Below the pieces are notes generated by a model. It was not told the origin of the DNA. It did no database searches and was given only the letters and a program-made list of their open reading frames with translations. Of a stretch of DNA of 18,138 nucleotides, positions 6,036-12,095 are shown piece by piece; position 1 is the first letter of the stretch; each line of letters starts with the position of its first letter. This DNA is from Actinomycetes bacterium (lineage in GTDB: Bacteria > Actinomycetota > Coriobacteriia > WRKU01 > WQUG01). The stretch is from NCBI GenBank assembly GCA_009785855.1, contig WQUG01000106.1:1-18138 (forward strand). The letters are read 5' to 3'. The position numbers and the translations under genes are program-made.

Positions 6036-6794
6036 ATGAAACCGAAGAACAGACGAATCAAGTTCGCTGCTGCGGCCTCGCTCGCCTGTCTCGCCCTTTT
6101 GATCGGCGCGACCCTGGCGTACTTCACCGACCGCGCGTCGGCCACCGCAAGCGGTACCGCCGGTACGGTCAGCATCACGCTGGATGACTCGGCCTTGAGC
6201 TTACTCAACCCGCAGGGCGTCGACAACTTCAATCCGGGTGACGGCCGCGCTATCGCGGCTCCGGTCACCAATACCGGGAACAAGTCCGTCGATGTCCGTC
6301 AGACCATGAAGGTCACGATGACCCCGGCTTCCAGCGTTGCCTCGTTCACCGCGGCCCCCAACACCATGGGCTGGACCCTGTATGCTCAGAGCGACTGTAC
6401 CCAGGACGCTTCCGGCAACTGGGTCCCCAACGCCTCGACCTCGCCCATCGCGCCGACCTCGGTCGCAACGGATGCGACGACGGGCGTCATCACCGCGTCC
6501 TATGTGCTTCCGGATGCCGTGCTCAACGGTACCGGCGCTAACGCCGAGACCGAGACAGGCATCAGCACCAACGTTCTCTCGAACCAGTACGTGCTCGTCA
6601 TGCTGCCCGGTTCTGATAACTCCTATCAGGGCGCGACGGTGGACCTGAGCATCCTGGCCGAGGCCAAGCAGCACCGCAATACTTCTGCGGTCGCCTGGAG
6701 CAGCCTGCAGACGGTCTCGGTGACCTTCGGCGGCGCTGCCACTGATGCGGTACCCGCTTACAACGAGACCTCTGACGGTACCACGATCCCGTAG
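6036..6794 (+). CDS. SipW-dependent exported protein, TasA/CalY-like matrix subunit C
   Basis: A 252-residue protein beginning at ATG 6036 behind a consensus AAGGAGG (6021-6027), the strongest ribosome site in the locus, suggesting it is made in the largest amount. The open frame extends further upstream but has no family resemblance there. The signal (MKPKNRRIKFAAAASLACLA ... GATLAYFTDRAS) has the textbook SipW motif. The mature region has GTAGTVSITLDDSALSLLNP, NPGDGRAIAAPVTNTGNKSV, a Ser/Thr/Ala-rich middle and KQHRNTSAVAWSSLQTVSVT. It is paralogous to B. The tail ends NETSDGTTIP without membrane anchor or sorting motif, as expected for a polymerising subunit. It is the last gene before the structured intergenic segment, so it may mark the end of the abundant transcript. 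Confidence 0.83.
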   Translation: MKPKNRRIKFAAAASLACLALLIGATLAYFTDRASATASGTAGTVSITLDDSALSLLNPQGVDNFNPGDGRAIAAPVTNTGNKSVDVRQTMKVTMTPASSVASFTAAPNTMGWTLYAQSDCTQDASGNWVPNASTSPIAPTSVATDATTGVITASYVLPDAVLNGTGANAETETGISTNVLSNQYVLVMLPGSDNSYQGATVDLSILAEAKQHRNTSAVAWSSLQTVSVTFGGAATDAVPAYNETSDGTTIP

Positions 6795-6811
6795 GACCGT
6801 CGCTACTCACG

Positions 6812-6842
6812 ATCATCGCAGACGTTGATCGTCTGCTGTGAT
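6812..6842 (+). promoter_or_regulatory. Hairpin just after subunit C
   Basis: GCAGACG (6818-6824), loop TTGAT, CGTCTGC (6830-6836) form a perfect 7-bp stem, extended by ATCA (6812-6815) with TGAT (6839-6842) across a small TC/TG internal loop. It starts 18 nt after the stop codon. It may protect the 3' end of the abc transcript or partly terminate; a T-run is missing. Confidence 0.55.
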
Positions 6843-6845
6843 AGC

Positions 6846-6935
6846 ACCGTGGTGGGAGGATCCTCCGTGACAGACGGGGGAAGCAGGCGGGAGCCTGTAG
6901 CCTGTCCCGGAGGACAGGGGGCCTCCCACCACGGT
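6846..6935 (+). ncRNA. Candidate multi-branched structured RNA within the matrix operon
   Basis: A perfect 14-bp outer stem (ACCGTGGTGGGAGG 6846-6859 with CCTCCCACCACGGT 6922-6935) encloses three compact hairpins in order: 6861-6868 with 6874-6881 (8 bp, one G-U, loop GACAG), 6884-6888 with 6893-6897 (CAGGC/GCCTG, loop GGGA) and 6901-6907 with 6912-6918 (CCTGTCC/GGACAGG, loop CGGA). Nearly all bases are paired, giving a four-way junction shape. It lies in the 170-bp gap between subunit C and the anchored protein gene, ending about 30 nt before that start. I do not recognise it as any known riboswitch class. Alternatives are an intergenic repeat element with 14-bp terminal inverted repeats, or an attenuator setting the ratio of subunits to secretion and anchor proteins. 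Confidence 0.55.
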
Positions 6936-6964
6936 CTTATACGACACGAAGGAACAAGAAAGGG

Positions 6965-7654
6965 ATGATGAAGCGTTTCAAACACATACTGACAAGCCTG
7001 ATGTGCGCTCTTATACTGGCGACCATCGCGCTTCCTGCCGGAGCTGCGACCACGTCCCCGGACGCGGTGCTGACGGCGACTTTCGACGGTACGCTTCATC
7101 TGAGTCCCCCGAACGTGATGGTCATAAGCGACCCCGCGATGGCCCCGGGACAGCAGCGCAATGCGGTGGTCCTGCTGAAGAACAACACCAGCAGAACGGT
7201 CGAGTTCGCGCTCGTCGATGTTATCGATCGGGCCTCGACGCTTGCGCTGGACGCGCTCGACGTCTCGATCAGCATCGATGGCGGTCTCGTCTACTCCGGA
7301 AGCTGTGATGCGGCGCTGGGGTATGCGTCATCGTATTACACGGTCGCCGCAGGAGGCGAGCTGCCCGTCACCATCTCTTACGGGATGCGCGCAGACGGCG
7401 ATAACCGACTTCAGGGCTCGCGCTATCTGGTCGACCACCTCTTCGAGGTCCGCGCGGTCGACGGCGACCCGGAACCCGACGCCCCGGTGACACCGACACC
7501 TCCGGGAGCGCGTCCACAGGCCCCGGCGAGATCTCTGCCGGCGGCCGGCGACTTGCAGATCGCCTGGATCGCGAGCGCGCTGTTCCTGGTCATGGCCTCA
7601 GCGCTCCTGATCGCGCGCGCCCGCAGACTCAGACGTGATGAGGTGCAGCGATGA
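6965..7654 (+). CDS. Cell-surface protein with signal peptide and LPXTG-like C-terminal anchor
   Basis: A 229-residue protein. Either ATG 6965 or 6968 may be used; AAGGAA lies 10 nt before the first. Residues 1-27 form a Sec-type signal (HILTSLMCALILATIALPAGAA). Residues about 30-165 look like one or two beta-sandwich domains (NAVVLLKNNTSRTVEFALVD). A Pro-rich linker follows (PDAPVTPTPPGARPQAPARS), then LPAAGD, a 20-residue hydrophobic span (IAWIASALFLVMASALLIAR) and a positive tail RARRLRRDEVQR. That order is the sortase-sorting layout, but the cleavage-site threonine of LPXTG is alanine here, so it may be anchored by an unusual sortase or simply stay membrane-bound. The stop overlaps the next start by 4 nt (ATGA), tying it to the peptidase gene. 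A TapA-like or fibre-base role is inferred from position; I do not recognise the family. Confidence 0.72.
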   Translation: MMKRFKHILTSLMCALILATIALPAGAATTSPDAVLTATFDGTLHLSPPNVMVISDPAMAPGQQRNAVVLLKNNTSRTVEFALVDVIDRASTLALDALDVSISIDGGLVYSGSCDAALGYASSYYTVAAGGELPVTISYGMRADGDNRLQGSRYLVDHLFEVRAVDGDPEPDAPVTPTPPGARPQAPARSLPAAGDLQIAWIASALFLVMASALLIARARRLRRDEVQR

Positions 7655-8226
7655 GCGCGCGCAAGAAGACTCTGCTCACAAGGATCGGGAGCGTCTTCGC
7701 GACGCTGCTCTTTCTGGGGGCGGTCGCGCTCGTGGTGCTCACGGTGGGCTTCACGATGCAGTCCCGCAGCAGCAACGACGCCTTTCTCTTCGGGTATAAA
7801 CCCGCGGTCGTTCTGACGGGCTCGATGAGTCCCTACATCAAGCAGGACAGTATCGTGATCATCCGCAAGGGAGACTTCACGCAGGTCGAACCGGGGGATG
7901 TCATCACCTATCGTAGCGGAGACGCGCTTGTCACCCACCGGGTCGTTGAAGCCAACGGCGCCCAGGCCCGCGTCAAGGGGGATGCGAACCGCCACCCCGA
8001 CACGCAGCTCGTGACGGGGCGCAACTTCGTCGGCACAGAAGCCTGGCGTATGAACTGGATAGCCCCGGTCATCACCGGTTTCAGGGTCGACCCGCTTGTT
8101 GCGACACTGCGCTATGTGCTCTTCCCGCTTGCGGCGATCGTCCTGCTCTGGTTCATCATCGAGATGCTGGCCAGGTTCGTTCGCGCGGGAAACGATGATC
8201 CAGGAACAGGAGCAGAGAAGCGATGA
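7651..8226 (+). CDS. sipW: SipW-type signal peptidase I
   Basis: A 191-residue membrane peptidase that removes the signal peptides of TasA/CalY-like proteins outside the membrane. It has an N-terminal membrane span (about 13-35), the nucleophile block VVLTGSMSPYI near residue 56 with the catalytic serine in GSMSP, and a second block ALVTHRVVEA where the general base is histidine, as in the archaeal/ER-type SipW branch, rather than the lysine of bacterial LepB. GDANRHPD and GRNFVGTEAWRMNWIAPVI match the rest of the fold, and a second membrane span (about 153-175) ends the protein. Length agrees with B. subtilis SipW (190). It starts within the stop of the anchored protein (ATGA) and ends in the ATGA overlap with the adhesin. 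Three SipW-type substrates upstream make its role clear. The symbol is by family resemblance. Confidence 0.93.
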   Translation: MSARKKTLLTRIGSVFATLLFLGAVALVVLTVGFTMQSRSSNDAFLFGYKPAVVLTGSMSPYIKQDSIVIIRKGDFTQVEPGDVITYRSGDALVTHRVVEANGAQARVKGDANRHPDTQLVTGRNFVGTEAWRMNWIAPVITGFRVDPLVATLRYVLFPLAAIVLLWFIIEMLARFVRAGNDDPGTGAEKR

Positions 8227-11200
8227 AAGACACGAAGAAGAGCAGCCTTGCACGCAGGATCGCCCTGCTGGTCACAACGACCTGTGTGGTCGCGGCGGCG
8301 CTGACACCGCTTGTGCTCGCGCCCCGGAAGGCGGCTGCGGCTGGCGCCACGCCGGTCGGGAACTATGCCGAGCTTTCCGCAGCGCTGACCGACTCCGCGA
8401 CGACCGGCATCGTGTTGACCGCTGATATCACGGTCAGCTCGCCCATCCAGATCAACACGGCGATGGCAGACGGACTGGTGATCGACGGCAAGGATCCGGG
8501 CACGGGACAGATCCATACTCTTACCGAGACACCTTCGGGCTCGTCCACGGGGAACATCTTCATCAACTCGACGGGTACGCTCAAGAACATCACGTTCACG
8601 AACCTCATCATGGATGGTAAGGACTACTATGGCTTCCCGAACATCAACGATGCGGTCCGCGGGCTTGATCTGACCTATGACAACGTCACCTACATCGGTC
8701 CGCAGATGACCTTCAACCGCTATGGTGCGGTCACCTACCGGGACTGTGATATCACGATCGTCCAGAACGGCGCACCCGATACGCCCGAGGAACTGGCGGA
8801 GGCCGCCCGGGTCGTTTTCGAGGGGACGGTCACCGTTAACAGCGCGACGACGGCCCACACGGTGATCAGATCCGATTACAGCTACAACAACACGACACCG
8901 GGTAACGTCGAGATCAAGCCCGGGGCGGTCGTCAACATCAGCTCGCCCGCGGGCTCGTACGGCTTCCTCTACAACAACGTCGCGGCGAACACCTTGATCA
9001 TCGGGGGAGGGGCGACCTTCAACTTCAGCGGCATCGCGTGGAGTACCCGGACCGATATCGCTGCGATCACCATCGGGGACGGAACAGCAGCGCAACCGAC
9101 GACGGTCACCATAAAAGAGCCGGACTCGACGGGGACCTCCTCCACCGATCTGTTCCGCGCCGCGCAGAGCATCACGATCGGGAACTACTGCAACGTTGCG
9201 GTCACAGGGCTTCCCTCGGGGAGCAACAGCGGGATCTACGCTGGTACGGCGCTCAACATCGGGGACGACTCGACGGTCGAGGTCGCCATCAACACGGCCT
9301 CGGGGACCAGCAACTACAACGGTAATGCGATCTATGTGGGTAACGCCGCCGCGTCGACGGGCATCACCGTTGGCGCGAACTCCGCGGTCACAGCCCGGAT
9401 CAACGGCAACAACACCGGGACGAGCGGGGTGATCTACCCTGCCTCGACAGGAGCTGCCAGCGGGATCCACCTCAACGGCCCGAACTCGACGATGGACCTG
9501 ATCGTCACGGGCGCCAGCTCGACCTACGGCTATCAGGCGCCAGGGGGCGACGTCCACATCGGAGCGGGATGCACCCTGTCTGCAAGCATCAGTGGCGCCA
9601 TGAGCAACTGGGCGTTCTCTGCTCCGTCGACCAGCGGGGCCTTCACCCTGGATACGGGCGCCTCTCTGATACTGAATGCGCCCAACGCAGCTACGACGAG
9701 CACGAACGGCGGACTCTCGGTGGGCTCCACTACCGGCATCCAGATGGGCGACGACGCGAAGCTGCAGGTCATGATGACCGGCTACAACAACACCTCGACC
9801 AACTCGGGCAATGGGAGCCTGGTCTATGTTCCCAACGGGCCGATCACCACCGGTCAGAACGCTGACATCACGGTCAAGACCATCGGGACGAACGCCGGGG
9901 TCTATGCCGCCATCAATACGCGGGGGCTGAGCCTGGGCACAGGCGCCACGGCCACCGTCGACCTGAACGCGACGATCAGCGTCTACGGCGTCTACGACAA
10001 CGGCGCGACGACGGTCGGACAGAACGCTACTCTGAGCATCCATACCGCGCCCAATGTCACCACGCGTCAGTTCCTGCTCTATATGGTGTCGGGGGCCTTG
10101 ACGGTGAACCAGGGCGCCAATGTTCGCATCGTCGCACAAGACGCTGTTTCCAATGCGGCGTACGCAGCGGTCTTCGCGAACGCCGCAGGGATGACCTTCA
10201 ACTCCCCGAAGAGCGTGGTGCTCTATAACGGAGCCGGGGGGACGCTTGTGCAGTATGGCGCCCAGGGTCTCTTCATCATAAACAACGTCCAGCAGATCGG
10301 CTTATGGCACGATACGGTCTCTTATCCGCCCGCCATGGCCTCAGGGCGCTTCAGCTCGCTGCCGACCTATAACTGGCGCAGCACGGCGGCTCCCAACGAC
10401 GGTCTGGTCGGCGCAACAACGGTGTCCGGTTCCATCACGACCGGGACCTATGCTGCGCTTAACTCGATCAGCGCCCCCGGTGTTGCCAACACGCCTGCGC
10501 TTGCGCGGGATCAGGGTACGGCTGCTCCGATCAACACCACGTTCTTCCTGGGTTACAGCGGCTCCATCAAGTCCTACGCGATCGCTTTCGGGTATCTGCC
10601 GCTTTCTGCCAGCTATAACAGTGTCGTCAATCCGACCATCGTCACCGGAACGACCGACCCTGGGTCCAGCGTCGTCCTGGCCAAATGGAGCGGCACGGCC
10701 TGGGCGCCGGTGGGTGACACGGCGGTCGCTGACGCCAGCGGCAACTATTCGCTCGATGTCCAGTCGATCAGCAACATCACCCCGAACATCAGCTACGCGG
10801 TCATCTCAAGTGACCCGCAGAGCTATCTGACGACTGAGATCAAGACCATGTTCTTCCTGGTCACCTTCGACGCGAACGGCGGGACCAACGCCCCGACGCT
10901 CCCGGACCCCTTCTATGTCCAGGAAGGCGCGACGATCCCGCCGCCGCCGTTTCCGACGAACGCTCTCAAGCACTTCGAAGGCTGGTACGCGGATCAGGCG
11001 ACCACCCAGGCCTTCGATCTGGCCAATACGCCGATCATGGCGGATACGACCCTGTATGCGAAGTGGAGCTTCGCCTCGGTCATCATCCATCAGACCGTAC
11101 TTAGCGCCACCGGCGATCCTGCGACGAACAGGGACTATGCGCTGGCGGGTCTGGACTCGAACTATGATCAGCCCTTCACGCTTGTGTTCACCGATCAGGA

Positions 11201-11498
11201 TACCGGCGAGGTGTATACGGTGATCGCGTATCGCGACCGAGCGGTGACGTTCGACTGTCTGCCGACCGGCCATACCTTCACGGTCCGGATCTTCACACCC
11301 CAGCATTTCGCAGCAGACGCGATCGATCTGATCGACACGATCGGGGATGCGAGCTTCTCTGCCCAGGGACCGGCTGTCGGTACGCTCACCTTAGGCGCGG
11401 ACTCCACGCTCGAGCTGAACTTCATCAGCCGGATAGCCCCGGCGGGTTTCGGCAACTCCCAGGACGCGAGCAACCTGTTCAAGCTGCAGGAGCGTTGA
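8223..11498 (+). CDS. Large secreted beta-helix adhesin with InlB-type repeat
   Basis: A 1091-residue surface protein whose ATG overlaps the sipW stop. Residues 1-40 are a Sec signal ending KAAAA-GATP. Residues about 45-215 match the pectate-lyase-like adhesive domain (VGNYAELSAALTDSATTGIV, LTADITV, VIDGKDPGTGQIHTL). About 215-720 is a long Asn/Thr/Gly/Ser-rich parallel beta-helix with recurring TVxxGxxA/T-x-I/V-x-V turns (NIGDDSTVEVAI, TVGANSAVTARI, TVNQGANVRIVA). About 800-850 resembles a bacterial Ig repeat (VTGTTDPGSSVVL, ADASGNYSL). About 878-950 is a Listeria-Bacteroides/InlB B repeat (VTFDANGG ... GWYADQATTQAF ... TLYAKWS). A last beta domain (about 950-1070) ends GFGNSQDASNLFKLQER. 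There is no LPXTG motif or C-terminal span, so it may be released or bind the fibre non-covalently. Adhesion is inferred from domain type. Confidence 0.85.
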   Translation: MKDTKKSSLARRIALLVTTTCVVAAALTPLVLAPRKAAAAGATPVGNYAELSAALTDSATTGIVLTADITVSSPIQINTAMADGLVIDGKDPGTGQIHTLTETPSGSSTGNIFINSTGTLKNITFTNLIMDGKDYYGFPNINDAVRGLDLTYDNVTYIGPQMTFNRYGAVTYRDCDITIVQNGAPDTPEELAEAARVVFEGTVTVNSATTAHTVIRSDYSYNNTTPGNVEIKPGAVVNISSPAGSYGFLYNNVAANTLIIGGGATFNFSGIAWSTRTDIAAITIGDGTAAQPTTVTIKEPDSTGTSSTDLFRAAQSITIGNYCNVAVTGLPSGSNSGIYAGTALNIGDDSTVEVAINTASGTSNYNGNAIYVGNAAASTGITVGANSAVTARINGNNTGTSGVIYPASTGAASGIHLNGPNSTMDLIVTGASSTYGYQAPGGDVHIGAGCTLSASISGAMSNWAFSAPSTSGAFTLDTGASLILNAPNAATTSTNGGLSVGSTTGIQMGDDAKLQVMMTGYNNTSTNSGNGSLVYVPNGPITTGQNADITVKTIGTNAGVYAAINTRGLSLGTGATATVDLNATISVYGVYDNGATTVGQNATLSIHTAPNVTTRQFLLYMVSGALTVNQGANVRIVAQDAVSNAAYAAVFANAAGMTFNSPKSVVLYNGAGGTLVQYGAQGLFIINNVQQIGLWHDTVSYPPAMASGRFSSLPTYNWRSTAAPNDGLVGATTVSGSITTGTYAALNSISAPGVANTPALARDQGTAAPINTTFFLGYSGSIKSYAIAFGYLPLSASYNSVVNPTIVTGTTDPGSSVVLAKWSGTAWAPVGDTAVADASGNYSLDVQSISNITPNISYAVISSDPQSYLTTEIKTMFFLVTFDANGGTNAPTLPDPFYVQEGATIPPPPFPTNALKHFEGWYADQATTQAFDLANTPIMADTTLYAKWSFASVIIHQTVLSATGDPATNRDYALAGLDSNYDQPFTLVFTDQDTGEVYTVIAYRDRAVTFDCLPTGHTFTVRIFTPQHFAADAIDLIDTIGDASFSAQGPAVGTLTLGADSTLELNFISRIAPAGFGNSQDASNLFKLQER

Positions 11499-11523
11499 CG
11501 CTGTCAAGGGACAGCGCTATGAT
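11495..11523 (+). promoter_or_regulatory. Promoter of tRNA-Arg with palindromic spacer
   Basis: TTGACG (11495-11500), exactly 17 bp, TATGAT (11518-11523): a near-consensus housekeeping promoter whose start point would fall near 11530, about 20 nt before the tRNA. The -35 overlaps the stop codon of the adhesin gene. The spacer contains the palindrome CGCTGTC-AAGG-GACAGCG (11499-11516), which could also serve as the end hairpin of the adhesin transcript or as an operator. Confidence 0.8.
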
Positions 11524-11551
11524 GGATATCCGCGTCTTTTGCGGGAGAAGT

Positions 11552-11628
11552 GCGCCCTTACCTCAGCTGGATAGAGGGTCTGACTACGAATCAGAACGCC
11601 ACAGGTTCGAATCCTGTAGGGCGCACCA
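11552..11628 (+). tRNA. tRNA-Arg (anticodon ACG), CCA encoded
   Basis: A 77-nt cloverleaf. The acceptor GCGCCCT pairs with AGGGCGC, with discriminator A and encoded CCA (11626-11628). The D-stem is CCTC/GAGG, the anticodon stem TCTGA/TCAGA with loop CTACGAA (anticodon ACG, whose A34 is normally deaminated to inosine to read CGU, CGC, CGA), the variable loop ACGCC, and the T-arm ACAGGTTCGAATCCTGT. Confidence 0.97.
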
Positions 11629-11643
11629 GAAGGACTTACAGGT

Positions 11644-11671
11644 GGGAGGCCGGATGTGGCCTCCCCTTTTT
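11644..11671 (+). terminator. Factor-independent terminator after tRNA-Arg
   Basis: GGGAGGCC (11644-11651), loop GGATGT, GGCCTCCC (11658-11665), then C and TTTTT (11667-11671): an 8-bp perfect GC-rich stem with a T-run, 15 nt after the tRNA CCA end. Confidence 0.93.
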
Positions 11672-11743
11672 CTGTCTCTGGATGCGGACCTTGCCGCGTT
11701 CTGCGTTGAGCTCGGGGGCGGGCGTCAGAGGGCGTCCATCTGT

Positions 11744-11751
11744 GATACAAT
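11744..11751 (+). promoter_or_regulatory. Candidate extended -10 promoter of veg
   Basis: TGTGATACAAT contains the hexamer TACAAT (11746-11751) preceded by TG two positions upstream, an extended -10. It would start transcription about 40 nt before the Veg start codon. No good -35 is present. A TTGACA at 11774-11779 is too close to the start codon to be the -35 of this gene. Confidence 0.4.
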
Positions 11752-11798
11752 CGAGTGGGCTGATTATCTACTATTGACAGGTAAAAGGGTATATCCAT

Positions 11799-12089
11799 AT
11801 GGAAAGTGTTCAACCTCTACAGACGGTAGGCCATATCCGCGAGATGCTTGAGAGCAAGCGGGGAGAGATGGTCCGGATCCGCGCCAACATGGGGCGCTCG
11901 AAGGTCATCACGCGCGAGGGCACGATCCTGCAATGCTACCCGGCTCTGTTCGTGGTGGAGGTCTCCGAGAAGCGCGCGCGCAAGGGCCGCGTCTCTTATC
12001 AGTACGTCGACATCCTGACGGGTTCAGTGGAGCTGGTCGTACTTGCGACAGAAGAGCCGCTGTTCCCCTGGATCACGTTCACGGGGTGA
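11799..12089 (+). CDS. veg: Veg-family protein
   Basis: A 96-residue protein with ATG 11799, preceded by AAAAGGG about 9 nt upstream. It matches the Veg family (small beta-barrel, DUF1021) along its length: VGHIREMLESKRGEMVRIRA, NMGRSKVITREGTILQCYPA, LFVVEVSEK and RVSYQYVDILTGSVELVVL, compared with the family pattern KANGGRRKTxExxGxLxExYPSVFxVxL and VSYSYxDVLTxxVEL. In B. subtilis, Veg is abundant and promotes biofilm formation by inhibiting the repressor SinR; its function elsewhere is unclear. It lies directly upstream of ispE, a linkage shared with Bacilli. The stop TGA (12087-12089) overlaps a GTG at 12086 and belongs to the same frame as IspE. The C-terminus (ATEEPLFPWITFTG) is slightly longer than usual. 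Confidence 0.9.
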   Translation: MESVQPLQTVGHIREMLESKRGEMVRIRANMGRSKVITREGTILQCYPALFVVEVSEKRARKGRVSYQYVDILTGSVELVVLATEEPLFPWITFTG

Positions 12090-12095
12090 GCGCTC

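Noticed and set aside
6846..6935. Known riboswitch such as c-di-GMP, cobalamin or ydaO type
   Set aside because: The conserved single-stranded motifs of these classes are missing; almost every base is in a helix.
8112..10139. 675-codon open frame on the minus strand opposite the adhesin
   Set aside because: High GC and repetitive codons leave antisense frames open; the product is Arg/Gly/Asp-rich with no family resemblance, and the plus-strand adhesin has a signal peptide, domains and a coupled start.
8223..11498. CRISPR-like or DNA tandem repeats within the adhesin
   Set aside because: Repetition is at the level of short protein turns of the beta-helix; the DNA lacks regularly spaced identical units.
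11774..11779. TTGACA as the -35 of a veg promoter
   Set aside because: A -10 at normal spacing would fall on the Veg start codon; the upstream TACAAT is more plausible.
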